Source: Flavobacteriales bacterium (GTDB lineage: Bacteria > Bacteroidota > Bacteroidia > Flavobacteriales_E > Vicingaceae). From it: a DNA stretch of 64,000 bases. A program made the position numbers and the translations under genes. The stretch covers positions 1-64,000 of the forward strand of contig JAJCYO010000114.1 of NCBI GenBank assembly GCA_029262875.1, written 5' to 3'. Of the stretch, positions 1 to 10,494 are shown one piece after another. The notes beneath the pieces are model-generated. The model made no database searches. It was given only the letters and a program-made list of their open reading frames with translations, and had not been told where the DNA came from. Within the stretch, counting starts at the first letter, position 1. Every line of letters starts with the position of its first letter.

Positions 1-476
1 CTCGAATTGGTGATTTCCTTATATTCTAATGTTGTTTGAAAGTAACTTTGAAATGTCGCAGGATTCTCAACATTTGATTTATACAAATAGTTTAGACCAG
101 AACCCTTGAACCCTGCATAAGGATAAATAGATAACCAATACGTTTTAATAACATCGTAACCAACATTTAAAGTGGTAGATCTGTATTCTACTTCTAAAGA
201 ATAAAAATCATTGTTAGTTTTTCTTGTCTTTTTATTGAAGGCAAAATTGATAAGCCATCGATTAACATAGATTTGAAGACCGATGCCATAATTTGCTTTG
301 GAATAATCAATCGAAGGAAAGCCCTGAAGATTTAATTCGTTATTAATGACACTATTGTCAATGGATGGGAAATCAATGGGTAAGGTCAAGTACATCCCTG
401 CAACATCATTAGAATCATTTTGAGCAAAGGTGCTAATAGAAATAATGAAAAGGAATATGAAAATTAACCTGTACAT
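1..476 (-). CDS. Partial outer-membrane beta-barrel-like protein (truncated at window start)
   Basis: My minus-strand reading: MYRLIFIFLFIISISTFAQNDSNDVAGMYLTLPIDFPSIDN..., signal peptide, open to window edge; not in ORF track. Confidence 0.65.
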   Translation of the reverse strand, partial: MYRLIFIFLFIISISTFAQNDSNDVAGMYLTLPIDFPSIDNSVINNELNLQGFPSIDYSKANYGIGLQIYVNRWLINFAFNKKTRKTNNDFYSLEVEYRSTTLNVGYDVIKTYWLSIYPYAGFKGSGLNYLYKSNVENPATFQSYFQTTLEYKEITNS

Positions 477-794
477 ATCCTATAAAAATACACAATAACT
501 CTTCAAACAATATCTAAACACATAAAATGGAGTTTTTTTATTAACATTTCACAAAATTTATGTGAAAAAATGCCCTCTCATCTCAAAAAATACTATTCAA
601 AGTATGATTTGACTCATACTTTAAAAAAAAGTTCGCTCGTAAATTTATACACGAATTATGACTCAATTATAACTATACCAACTTCTCAGTTACATTTTTT
701 GCTTGACAGCAAAGTATAGTTTTCTTACCACATATTTTAATATCAAGCAGAGGATGAGTCAGGAATAATTGGTTTTGAATTTAAATGATATAAA

Positions 795-1976
795 ATGAAA
801 GATTTAAACGTACTTATTGAAGAGTGTAAAAAGCACGCCTTTGATTTAAACTTTACGAGAGCTAAAGATTGGAAAGAAGAAAAAGAAGGAAGGGTTTTGG
901 TAGGTTATATGCCTATTTATTTTCCTAGAGAAATTATCCATGCAGCAGGAGCAATGCCTGTTGGTATTTTTGGTGGTGGTGATGACAAGCAGATCATCAA
1001 AGGAGATGCTTATTACCAATCATACATCTGTCACATACCTCGTAGTATTATGGAGATTGCTTTGGATAAGCATATGGACCATATTGATGGCTTTATTTTC
1101 CCTTCAATTTGTGATGTAATTAGAAACTTATCGGGAATATTTAAACAACAAAAAATTGGAAAATTCGTGAAGTATATGGATTTTCCACAAAACTTCTTAC
1201 CAGAAATAGGTGGTGTGTTCTATCAACAAGAAATGGAGCACGTACTAAAATATATTAAAGAATTAAATGGTGTTGAAGTTACAACAGAAGCATTAAACCA
1301 CTCTATCGATCTATATAATAAGAACCGTCAAATGATTGAGTTCATTTATGACATTCGCCAAGAACATCCATGGAGATTAACAATAGAAGAAGTTTATTCT
1401 ATTGTTCGAGCAGGTACAGTAATGCCAGTTGAAGAGCATAATGCAATTTTGGAACAGGTATGTACTCACATTAAAGAAGATATCGGGACACCGCAAGATA
1501 AAATTAAAGTAGTTGTTTCTGGAGCATTCTGTGAGCAACCTGCATTAGGTTTAATTAGAGCGGTAGAAGAAGCTGGATGTTATGTAGTAGATGACGATTA
1601 TATGTTAGGGTCAAGAATGATTTTAGGAGACATTGATGCTACAACTGATAATCCATTAGAGTCCATTGCGATTTCTTACATCAATCAAAGTCAATTCTCA
1701 TCATCTATTTATGATGTGCATAACCCTAAAGAAAATAGGTTAGCAAAAATTGTACAAGATAGAGGAGCAGATGGTGTTGTATTTGCCGCAGCCAGTTTCT
1801 GTGATCCAAGTTTATTAGATGCTCCAATTTTCCAAAACGCATTTGATAAAATGGGAATCCGTTACATCTCATTTCAGTTTAGTGAAAACATTAATCAATA
1901 TAAAGTAATTAAAGAACAAGTAGGAACATTCTCTGATTCTATCAAATTATGGGAAGATGAACCTGTTGTAGTATAA
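795..1976 (+). CDS. bcrC: Benzoyl-CoA reductase subunit C (2-hydroxyacyl-CoA dehydratase family)
   Basis: GYMPIYFPREIIHAAGAMPVGIFGGGD...YQSYICHIPRS...FPSICDVIRNLSGIFK, very close to Thauera BcrC as remembered. Confidence 0.92.
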   Translation: MKDLNVLIEECKKHAFDLNFTRAKDWKEEKEGRVLVGYMPIYFPREIIHAAGAMPVGIFGGGDDKQIIKGDAYYQSYICHIPRSIMEIALDKHMDHIDGFIFPSICDVIRNLSGIFKQQKIGKFVKYMDFPQNFLPEIGGVFYQQEMEHVLKYIKELNGVEVTTEALNHSIDLYNKNRQMIEFIYDIRQEHPWRLTIEEVYSIVRAGTVMPVEEHNAILEQVCTHIKEDIGTPQDKIKVVVSGAFCEQPALGLIRAVEEAGCYVVDDDYMLGSRMILGDIDATTDNPLESIAISYINQSQFSSSIYDVHNPKENRLAKIVQDRGADGVVFAAASFCDPSLLDAPIFQNAFDKMGIRYISFQFSENINQYKVIKEQVGTFSDSIKLWEDEPVVV

Positions 1977-2003
1977 ATAAGAACCCTTTAAAAACACTAT
2001 AAA

Positions 2004-3296
2004 ATGTCAAAAGAAGCACAAAAAGAAAAAAGTATGGTTCTCCAAAAGGAGATGGTTGAAGGGCTATTTAATGATTTAGCAAATGCTAAAGAATTAGGTA
2101 AAAAAGTCTGCTATACATTTATACCAGGAAACTTATCAGAGTTAATTAGAACATTTGATATGTTGCCTGTTTATCCAGAAATAAATGCACTACAAAGCGC
2201 AATGCGTAAAAAATCTGCGGCTTACATTAAAGAAGCTGAGAAAAATGCACACTCAGAAGATGTATGTACTTATGTTAAATGTGATGTAGGAATGTTGATG
2301 AAAGGAAACATAGGACCAACAGGTCAAAAAATTCCAGATCCTGATGTTCTCTTATTAAGCTACACAGGGTGTTTTACTTTCTTAAAATGGTTTGAAACAT
2401 TAAAAAGAGAATACCCAGATGCAAAAGTGATAATGGTCCATACACCTTATCAAGAAAATGCTGAGATGACTCCAGAGATGACTCAATATATGGTAAAACA
2501 ATTCAAAGAAGAAGTAATTCCTCAAATGGAAGAAGTTACCGGTATTAAGTATGATGAGGCTAAATTAAAAGAACATTTAAGATTGTCTGCTAAAGCAGAA
2601 GATTTGATGTATGAAATATTCCAAACAACAAAACATAAACCATCGCCAATTGATGCATATTTCGCAGGAGTATACTATATAGGACCAATTAACATTGGTT
2701 TTAGAGGTACTCAAAAAGCAGTTGATTATTATGAAGAGCTGTTAAAAGAGATTAACATAAGAATTGAAAATGGTCAAGGACCAATTACTCCAGAAGGAGA
2801 AATGAAAGAAGAAAAATACAGATTGGTTGTTGAAGGACCGCCAAATTGGACAAGTTTCCGTGAGTTCTGGAAAATTTTCTATGACATGGGAGCTGTAATT
2901 GTTGCTTCATCTTATACTAAAGTAGGTGGAGTTTATGACTTAGGGTGGAGACACGACCCAGAAAGGCCATTAGAAGCCTTAGCAGAATATTGTATGAATT
3001 GTTATACCAATTTAAATATTCCACAACGAATTGATTTATTAAAGAAATGCATTACCGATTACGATGCTGATGGATACATGACAAATTCTATTAAGAGTTG
3101 TAACTCATTTTCAGCAGGTCAATTAGGTATGATGCGTGAAATTGAAGATGATTTAGAAGTACCAGTTGGTTTTATTGAATCAGATTTGGTTGATCCACGT
3201 TATTTCTCTTATTCAAACATAAAAAACAGATTAGAATCTTATTTCCAAATGTTAGAACAACGTAAAAAATTGGAAAGAGAAACAGAATCAGTATAA
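2004..3296 (+). CDS. bcrB: Benzoyl-CoA reductase subunit B
   Basis: 2-hydroxyacyl-CoA dehydratase family, 430 aa, immediately after bcrC. Confidence 0.9.
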   Translation: MSKEAQKEKSMVLQKEMVEGLFNDLANAKELGKKVCYTFIPGNLSELIRTFDMLPVYPEINALQSAMRKKSAAYIKEAEKNAHSEDVCTYVKCDVGMLMKGNIGPTGQKIPDPDVLLLSYTGCFTFLKWFETLKREYPDAKVIMVHTPYQENAEMTPEMTQYMVKQFKEEVIPQMEEVTGIKYDEAKLKEHLRLSAKAEDLMYEIFQTTKHKPSPIDAYFAGVYYIGPINIGFRGTQKAVDYYEELLKEINIRIENGQGPITPEGEMKEEKYRLVVEGPPNWTSFREFWKIFYDMGAVIVASSYTKVGGVYDLGWRHDPERPLEALAEYCMNCYTNLNIPQRIDLLKKCITDYDADGYMTNSIKSCNSFSAGQLGMMREIEDDLEVPVGFIESDLVDPRYFSYSNIKNRLESYFQMLEQRKKLERETESV

Positions 3297-3323
3297 TAAT
3301 TTAAAGGACTAAAACACTTAACA

Positions 3324-4742
3324 ATGGAAAAATATTATTTAGGAATTGATTTGGGTTCTACCACCTCTAAAGCGGTTATCATTAACGAAAAAGACGAGAT
3401 AATAGGCAGGGGAATTACCAATACCAGAGCCAACTACAAAGTTGCAGCAGATATAGCAAGAGAAGAAGCTATATATGATGCTCGATTTACATTGCTTTCT
3501 CAAAAATTGCAAACTGAAATTGACTCGAAACCAGAGTTTAAAAAGTATATGGAAGACATTAGAAGTGTTTTTCAATACCGTCAGTTTAAGAGAAGAATGG
3601 ATAGTTTAGAGGAAACACTAAGAGAGACAGTTAATAATTTCACTTATGATAATAAAGAAGATATTATCAAATCAATTAATGGTATCATCGAAACAATTCG
3701 CCCACAAATCCGACACGAATTTGTAAATGAAGATTTAGGATCTAAAAATCAATTTTTTAGAGATATTGTGAGTGAACGATATAATATGGAAGTTGATAAA
3801 GTAGAGAAACCGCTTTTCGAGCCCTTAATGTTAGCTTTTGATAAAAGTATTACACCAGTTGAAAATGAAATGGTGAAATTCAACTTTAAGGAATTGGTGG
3901 ATGAATCGATGAAAGTATTAGAAGAAAAGTATGAAGGGTTGGCAGATCAGCAAGAAGATGGAAGCAAAGAAGATTGGTACTATGCAGAACTAAACGCTGT
4001 AAAGGATAATTACAAAAATGTGGAATACACCTTGGGCCAACATATTGATGATATTGCTGGACATGATATCCACATTACGACTATGGTAGGTACAGGGTAT
4101 GGACGTGCATTGCTTCCTTTCCCAGAAGATTGTATTAAGTCTGAAATTTTATGTCACGCCTTTGGAGCTCATGCGATATTTCCAAATACAAGAACTGTGT
4201 TAGATATTGGTGGGCAAGATACCAAAGCGATACAAGTTGATAGTCATGGTTTAGTAACCAGTTTCCATATGAACGATAGATGTGCTGCAGGTTGTGGTAG
4301 GTATTTAGGATACATTGCCGATGAGTTTGGGATATCATTAAACGAATTGGGACCAGAAGCAATGAAAGCAGATAAAGAAACAACGATTTGTTCTACTTGT
4401 ACTGTTTTTGCTGGAGCTGAAGTAAAAGAACTGTTACATAACGGTGAAAAAAGGCCTAACATTTTAGCAGGATTACATAAGGCAATTATCCAAAGAGCGA
4501 TGTCTTTAATAGCACGTTCTGGTGGAGTTAGAGATGAATTCACATTTACTGGGGGTGTTGCACGTAATCAAGCAGTAATTAAATATGTAAAACAAATGGT
4601 TACAGAATCTTATGGAGAAGTTACAATGAATATTCATACCGATTCTATTTTCATGGGAGCATTAGGAGGAGCAATGTTCGCTAGAAGAAATCTTGAAGTT
4701 GATTTGCCTGAAAAGCAAAAGAAAATGAAGAAAGTAACATAA
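3324..4742 (+). CDS. bcrA: Benzoyl-CoA reductase ATPase subunit A (BadF/BadG/BcrA/BcrD family)
   Basis: GIDLGSTTSKAVI; DIGGQDTKAIQ; NDRCAAGCGRYL; CTVFAGAEVKEL. Confidence 0.92.
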   Translation: MEKYYLGIDLGSTTSKAVIINEKDEIIGRGITNTRANYKVAADIAREEAIYDARFTLLSQKLQTEIDSKPEFKKYMEDIRSVFQYRQFKRRMDSLEETLRETVNNFTYDNKEDIIKSINGIIETIRPQIRHEFVNEDLGSKNQFFRDIVSERYNMEVDKVEKPLFEPLMLAFDKSITPVENEMVKFNFKELVDESMKVLEEKYEGLADQQEDGSKEDWYYAELNAVKDNYKNVEYTLGQHIDDIAGHDIHITTMVGTGYGRALLPFPEDCIKSEILCHAFGAHAIFPNTRTVLDIGGQDTKAIQVDSHGLVTSFHMNDRCAAGCGRYLGYIADEFGISLNELGPEAMKADKETTICSTCTVFAGAEVKELLHNGEKRPNILAGLHKAIIQRAMSLIARSGGVRDEFTFTGGVARNQAVIKYVKQMVTESYGEVTMNIHTDSIFMGALGGAMFARRNLEVDLPEKQKKMKKVT

Positions 4743-4769
4743 ACAGTTAATATTATAAAAACACTAAAT

Positions 4770-5627
4770 ATGAGTAACACAATATATACAATCGGAATTG
4801 ACTGCGGAGGTAGTTACGTAAAAGCTGTTCTAATGTCATATGATCACGATAATGAAGATCATAAATTATTGGATAAACAAACTGAGAAAATCAGGAAAAG
4901 AAATCCAAAGGATGTTGCTGTAGAAGCAATTGATATTCTTCTTGAAAGAAATAACCTGAACTACGATAATGACATAGCTTATCTTGCATCTACAGGAGAA
5001 GGTGAGATGGTGGAGAAAAAAACAGGTCACTTTTACAGTATGACAACTCATGCTCGTGGAGGTAAGTTTTTTACACCAGAAGCTAAAACAGTTGTTGATA
5101 TGGGGGGACTTTACGTTCGTGCCATTAAAATTGATGATAGAGGAAAAGTAATGGATTACAAAATGACTGGACAATGTGCTTCAGGTTCAGGACAGTTTAT
5201 TGAAAATATTTCTCGTTATCTAGGTTTAGCCATCGAAGAAGTTGGACCGATGTCATTAGAAGCGGATAACCCTGAAGTTCCTTCTGGAATTTGTGCGGTA
5301 TTAGCAGAAACAGATGTGATTAATTTAGTTTCTAAAGGACTCTCTACTGCAAACATTGTTAAGGGAATTAACCTTTCCATTGCAGCCAGAGTAGTGAAAT
5401 TATTAGGCTCATTGAAAGCTGAATCTCCAATTGCTTTAGTTGGTGGTATGGGAATGAATGAAGGAATGGTTCAGGCAGTTGAAGAATTGTCGGTAGAAAA
5501 GAAAAAAGCAGACATGGTTTTTGTCGCTCATCCAGATGCAATTTATTCTGGAGCTGTAGGTGCAGCACTTTGGGGAGGATTTAGATACTATAAACTAAAA
5601 GAAAAAGAAGCTGCAGTTGTAGCGTAA
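4770..5627 (+). CDS. bcrD: Benzoyl-CoA reductase ATPase subunit D
   Basis: GIDCGGSYVKAVLM; DMGGLYVRAIK; GQCASGSGQFIENISRYLG; CAVLAETDVINL. Confidence 0.9.
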   Translation: MSNTIYTIGIDCGGSYVKAVLMSYDHDNEDHKLLDKQTEKIRKRNPKDVAVEAIDILLERNNLNYDNDIAYLASTGEGEMVEKKTGHFYSMTTHARGGKFFTPEAKTVVDMGGLYVRAIKIDDRGKVMDYKMTGQCASGSGQFIENISRYLGLAIEEVGPMSLEADNPEVPSGICAVLAETDVINLVSKGLSTANIVKGINLSIAARVVKLLGSLKAESPIALVGGMGMNEGMVQAVEELSVEKKKADMVFVAHPDAIYSGAVGAALWGGFRYYKLKEKEAAVVA

Positions 5628-5637
5628 GATATTACCT

Positions 5638-7395
5638 ATGAAAGAGCTTAATTCAGAATATCAACTTGGTGAAGTAATTCCAAACATTACTTTATTCTTG
5701 AAAAGAAATGTTGAGAAATTTCATGATAAATATGTTTATCAGGAAAAGAATTCTGATGGAGTTTATGAAGGAATTAAGTGGGAATATTTTTATGATAACA
5801 TTGAAAAAATTGCTTTTAATTTAAAGCAATCAGGTTTCCAAAAAGGAGAAAAGATGATTCTTTTTTCCAGAAACCGAATGGAGATGTTAGAATTAGAACT
5901 GGCCATAATGGCTTATGGTGGGGTTGCTGTTCCAATCTTTGCCCACTTTAAACAAGATACTGCAGAATTACTGATTAATCATTCCGATGCTACTTGGATG
6001 GCAGTTGCTGGACAAGCTCAAATGGATAATATTGGTGGAGAATTAAATCAGTTAAAATCGATTTTTCACTTTGACAAAGTAAGTGATTCAAGATACAACA
6101 ACCTTGTGCCCTTTTCAGAATTACAAAAAAATATTCCACAAGGAGAAACTTCTTGTTTGGATGAGACTATAGCACCAGATACAGTTTGTTTAAACATGTA
6201 TACATCTGGAACGATGGGAACACCAAAATGTGTTCAATTAATGCACAAAAACATCCTATCACAACAGGCTGCTTTAGATAAGGTTTGGGAAGTAAATGAA
6301 AACGATAGATTATTAGCTTATTTACCATGGCACCACAGTTTTGGAGGTATTTTCGAATTGTTTACGGCACTTTACAATGGTGCTACTTACTATTTAGAAA
6401 GTAGTTACGGACGGGATGTTGATTCTATTTTTGAAAATTGGAAATTAGTAAGACCAACTGTATTTTTTAGCGTTCCAAAAGTGTACCAATCACTTTACGA
6501 AAAAACATTGGCCAGTAAAGAAGCAGAAGATATATTCTTTAATTCAGGATTAAAATTCATTTTTACTGCGGCAGCGGCATTACCAGAAAAGTTATCATTA
6601 GAATTTCAAAAAAGAGATATCACAGTTCTTGAAGGATGGGGGTTAACAGAAACATCACCTTGTAGTACCTTAACAGACCCCAACTTAAAAAGAATTTCAG
6701 GAGTTGTCGGAAAACCTATACCAGGAGTAAGTATTCGAATCTCTGATGATGAGGAAATTCAGGTGAAAGGCCCAAATATCATGTCAGAATATTATCAAAA
6801 TGATGAAGCTAACGAAGGTGCTTTTACTGAAGATGGTTGGTTTAGAACAGGTGATGTAGGAGCAATTACGGAGACAGGATTAAAATTAATTTCAAGAAAA
6901 GATAGAATTTTTAAACTTTCTAATGGAGAAAAGGTTGTTCCGACAGACTTGGAAAAGGTAATTGAATTAAAATGTCATTATGTGCAGCATGTTATCATTT
7001 CAGGAAGCGGTGAAGACCACCCTGTTGCGTTGATTTTTCCTAATCAAAAAATGTTGGAAAAACCAGATTACCAAATGTCACCGGAAGACGGTTGTTTCTG
7101 TCCAAGAAGTTTAAATGAATTAGGGAAATGTTTACAAGGATGCCTACATGATGCGAATTGTGACATCAAGCAGAAATTTTCTAAGATAAAATCTGCTGCT
7201 ATTATCAATAGTGAACTTTCGTTGGATGACAATACATTGACTCCTTCAATGAAAGTAGCTCCTAAGAATGTATTGGAAAAATATAAAGCACACCTCATTA
7301 ACATGTATGGAGAAAATGTTCCTACAGAAGAAGAGGTTTATGTAGTTGAATTAGATGTTAAAAATAATATAGCTCGAAAAATTGTACAAGATTAA
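5638..7395 (+). CDS. AMP-dependent acyl/aryl-CoA synthetase
   Basis: LNMYTSGTMGTPKCVQLMHKN; GWGLTETSP; GWFRTGDVG; FKLSNGEKVVP. Confidence 0.85.
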   Translation: MKELNSEYQLGEVIPNITLFLKRNVEKFHDKYVYQEKNSDGVYEGIKWEYFYDNIEKIAFNLKQSGFQKGEKMILFSRNRMEMLELELAIMAYGGVAVPIFAHFKQDTAELLINHSDATWMAVAGQAQMDNIGGELNQLKSIFHFDKVSDSRYNNLVPFSELQKNIPQGETSCLDETIAPDTVCLNMYTSGTMGTPKCVQLMHKNILSQQAALDKVWEVNENDRLLAYLPWHHSFGGIFELFTALYNGATYYLESSYGRDVDSIFENWKLVRPTVFFSVPKVYQSLYEKTLASKEAEDIFFNSGLKFIFTAAAALPEKLSLEFQKRDITVLEGWGLTETSPCSTLTDPNLKRISGVVGKPIPGVSIRISDDEEIQVKGPNIMSEYYQNDEANEGAFTEDGWFRTGDVGAITETGLKLISRKDRIFKLSNGEKVVPTDLEKVIELKCHYVQHVIISGSGEDHPVALIFPNQKMLEKPDYQMSPEDGCFCPRSLNELGKCLQGCLHDANCDIKQKFSKIKSAAIINSELSLDDNTLTPSMKVAPKNVLEKYKAHLINMYGENVPTEEEVYVVELDVKNNIARKIVQD

Positions 7396-8599
7396 GTCAA
7401 CAGATACGATGAAAAAACTAATGGGAGAATATTTTCTTTCATTGGAATCAGGTGAGAAAAAAGTTGCCTGGTGTACCAGCGTTGGACCAGCAGAATTGTT
7501 GCGTTCATTTGGATTTGAAGTATACTTTCCTGAAAATCATGGAGCATTATTAGGTGCCACAAGAACTGCTATGGATTTAATTCCAGAAGCAATAAAATGT
7601 GGTTATTCAGGTCATGTTTGTTCGTATACCACTGCAGATATTGGAGCGTATCTAAAAAAACAGTCACCTTTGCAAAAGCATTATGGAATGAAGGGTGCTC
7701 CAAAACCCGATATTATTGCTTACAATACCAATCAGTGTAGAGAAGTTCAAGATTGGTTTACTTTTTATGCAGATGAATTTAATTGCCCAATTGTAGGTAT
7801 TCAACCCCCAAGACACGTTGATGAAGTTACGCAGATAGAAGTAGATTTAGTAGTAGAGCAATTCAAAAAAATGATTCCAGTTTGCGAAGAAGTAAGTGGA
7901 CAAAAATTCTCTTTAGATAACTTTAAAGAGACAGTACGATTAAGTAAGGAAGCGACATTGTTATGGCAAAAAGTTTTAAAAACTTCCACTGCTATGAATG
8001 CACCACTAAGTTTCTTTGATGGAACCATCCATATGGGACCAATTGTGGTTTTAAGAGGTACTCAGGTTGCCAAAGATTACTATACAGAGTTATTGGCTGA
8101 ATTAGAAGAAAATGTAGCAAATAATATTGGTTTTTTGCCTGAAGCTAAAACAAGAATCTTTTGGGAAGGAATGCCTATTTGGGGTAAACTTAGAATGATG
8201 AGTGATTTGTTTACCTCTAACGGTTCTGCCGTAGTGGCATCTACCTATTGCAGTAGTTGGGTGTTCGATAAGTTTGATGAAAATAACCCTTGGGAGTCCA
8301 CAGCCAGAGCATATACAGAAATATTTATCAATAGAAGTGATAAGGCAAAAGAGAAAATGTTAGCCGAATGGTTTAAAGAATACAACATTGATGGAATTGT
8401 ATTTCACGATACAAAGACATGTTTCAATAATTCTAATGCCAAGTTTGGTATGCCACAACGATTACAAAAAATAACAGGAGTTCCCTCACTAACCATTGAA
8501 GGAGATTTGTGTGATCTACGTTTTTTCTCGGAAGGACAAAGTATAACTAAAATAGAAACATTTTTAGAACAACTTGAAGATGCTAAGGTGTTGAGTTAA
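7382..8599 (+). CDS. Second 2-hydroxyacyl-CoA dehydratase/benzoyl-CoA reductase-type subunit (BcrB/HgdB or double-cubane-like)
   Basis: VAWCTSVGPAELLRSFGFEVYFPENHGALLGA...CGYSGHVCSYTTADIGAYL; overlaps preceding and following genes. Confidence 0.8.
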   Translation: MYKIKSTDTMKKLMGEYFLSLESGEKKVAWCTSVGPAELLRSFGFEVYFPENHGALLGATRTAMDLIPEAIKCGYSGHVCSYTTADIGAYLKKQSPLQKHYGMKGAPKPDIIAYNTNQCREVQDWFTFYADEFNCPIVGIQPPRHVDEVTQIEVDLVVEQFKKMIPVCEEVSGQKFSLDNFKETVRLSKEATLLWQKVLKTSTAMNAPLSFFDGTIHMGPIVVLRGTQVAKDYYTELLAELEENVANNIGFLPEAKTRIFWEGMPIWGKLRMMSDLFTSNGSAVVASTYCSSWVFDKFDENNPWESTARAYTEIFINRSDKAKEKMLAEWFKEYNIDGIVFHDTKTCFNNSNAKFGMPQRLQKITGVPSLTIEGDLCDLRFFSEGQSITKIETFLEQLEDAKVLS

Positions 8600-10446
8600 T
8601 GAATAAAACGAATAACATAAAAGTAGGAGTAATCGGTATGGGACCGGTAGGAATGATTTTAGCCGTTAAGCTAAAAGAAGCCGGTTGTGATGTCTCCGTT
8701 TGTGTTAGAAATGAAGTGAAGTTTAATAAGATAAAAAAAGATGGAATTGTTTTAGAAAATGTAATTGAGTCTACGACTAAATTCGATCATGTTTACCATT
8801 CAATAGCAGAAATGGCTGAATTAGATTTAGACTATTTAGTATTTGCATTGAAGTCTTATCAGACTGCCGATGCAGTCAGTGAGGCAGAAATTTTAAATTC
8901 AGAAAAATTAACAGTTGTCGCAGCTCAAAATGGTATTGACGTTGAACATTATTTAACTGACTCATTTGGAGAATCCAAGACATTACGAATGGTGGTGAAT
9001 TATGCTGGTAACATAAGTTCGCCCAATACGGTGAGGGTCACCTTCTTTACACCCCCAAACTATATTGGTTCTATTGACGATAGCAAAACTGAACAAGCAA
9101 AACTTTTTGCAGAAACACTTAATAGTGTTGAGTTAACGACTAATGCAGTTGACTCATTTGAAATGCTAAAACGTGCTTGGGAAAAAACAATTTTAAATGC
9201 TTCTTTAAGTCCTTTGTGTGGTGTTGGAAGATTAACCATGGCTGAAGCTATGGCTGATCCTGATACTGTTGAATTGATTGAACAAATCATCAATGAAGGA
9301 ATTGATGTTGCCGAAAAAGAGAAGATCAGGTTTCCTGATGATTTTTTAAGACATTGTTTACGTTACCTTAAAAAAGGAGGAGATCACTTTCCTTCCCTTG
9401 CAGGCGATGTAATTAATAACCGACAAACAGAAATTGATTATTTCAATGGAAAAATAGTCGATTATGGTAAAAAACATTATGTAAGAACAACCCTAAATCT
9501 TGCTTTTACCAATATGGTAAAGGCAATGACAAACAAAAATATTGTTTCCAGAATACCTGGTGCAGCGGGCGATAATAACAAAAAAATCATTCAGAAGGGA
9601 ATGGTTGATAAGAATAAAGCATCCATTTACTACAAAGGACATGATTGCTTTTTAGGCATTGATTTAGGTTCGGCTTTTACCAAGTTTACAGTGGTAGATG
9701 AGAATGGAGATCCTATATTTAGGTATGCTTTGCAAACATTGAGTAAGGATAGGCATGCTATGAAGAATATTCTTCAGGCCATTCATGCTGAGTTTGACAT
9801 CAAATATAGCTGTGCAACAGGTTATGGCAGAAAAGTTTTTACCGAAACGGATATCGTTAAAACAGAGATAAATTGTGCTGCAGCTGGAGTATCAAAGTAT
9901 TTCCACGGTGAGAAAAATATTATAGATATAGGAGGAGAAGACATTAAAATTATTCGTTGTGATAGTGAGGACCATATCGGTAATTTCTATATGAACGATA
10001 AATGTGCTGCAGGTACAGGTTCTTTTTTAACGGAAATTTCTGAGCGTGCTGAGATTAATATTTCAGAGATGAGCAGTTTGGCAGAACATTCAGAATACGA
10101 TAAAGAACTCAATAGTTTTTGTACGGTGTTTGCCAAAACAGAAATTATGAAATGGATCATGGATGGAATGTCTAACCAAGATATAGCAAGAGGAATTTAT
10201 ATCTCCATCGCCAATAAAGTGGCTAAGATGAGGTTAGACCCAGGAATTCCAACCTTAATGATAGGCGGAGTTATAGCTCATCATCCCTACCTGAAAATAC
10301 TCTTGAGCACTAAATTTGATAAAGAAATTGAGATTGTTGAGGCACCACAATATGTGGTTTCTCTCGGAGCCTCATTAATCGCTCAGCAACATTTTAACGC
10401 TAAAGAATCTCCAAAATCTGTGGAGAAAAAAAAGGTAGAATCTTAA
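8599..10446 (+). CDS. Fusion: N-terminal ketopantoate reductase-like (ApbA/PanE) domain plus C-terminal BadF/BcrA/D-type ATPase (component activator)
   Basis: N-term VGVIGMGPVGMILAVKLKEAG Rossmann; C-term GIDLGSAFTKFTVV, DIGGEDIKIIR, NDKCAAGTGSFL, CTVFAKTEIMKW in one 615-aa ORF. Confidence 0.85.
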   Translation: MNKTNNIKVGVIGMGPVGMILAVKLKEAGCDVSVCVRNEVKFNKIKKDGIVLENVIESTTKFDHVYHSIAEMAELDLDYLVFALKSYQTADAVSEAEILNSEKLTVVAAQNGIDVEHYLTDSFGESKTLRMVVNYAGNISSPNTVRVTFFTPPNYIGSIDDSKTEQAKLFAETLNSVELTTNAVDSFEMLKRAWEKTILNASLSPLCGVGRLTMAEAMADPDTVELIEQIINEGIDVAEKEKIRFPDDFLRHCLRYLKKGGDHFPSLAGDVINNRQTEIDYFNGKIVDYGKKHYVRTTLNLAFTNMVKAMTNKNIVSRIPGAAGDNNKKIIQKGMVDKNKASIYYKGHDCFLGIDLGSAFTKFTVVDENGDPIFRYALQTLSKDRHAMKNILQAIHAEFDIKYSCATGYGRKVFTETDIVKTEINCAAAGVSKYFHGEKNIIDIGGEDIKIIRCDSEDHIGNFYMNDKCAAGTGSFLTEISERAEINISEMSSLAEHSEYDKELNSFCTVFAKTEIMKWIMDGMSNQDIARGIYISIANKVAKMRLDPGIPTLMIGGVIAHHPYLKILLSTKFDKEIEIVEAPQYVVSLGASLIAQQHFNAKESPKSVEKKKVES

Positions 10447-10494
10447 TATGGAGATGATTAAAATCCATAACAACCTTTACCAAAATATCAAGCG

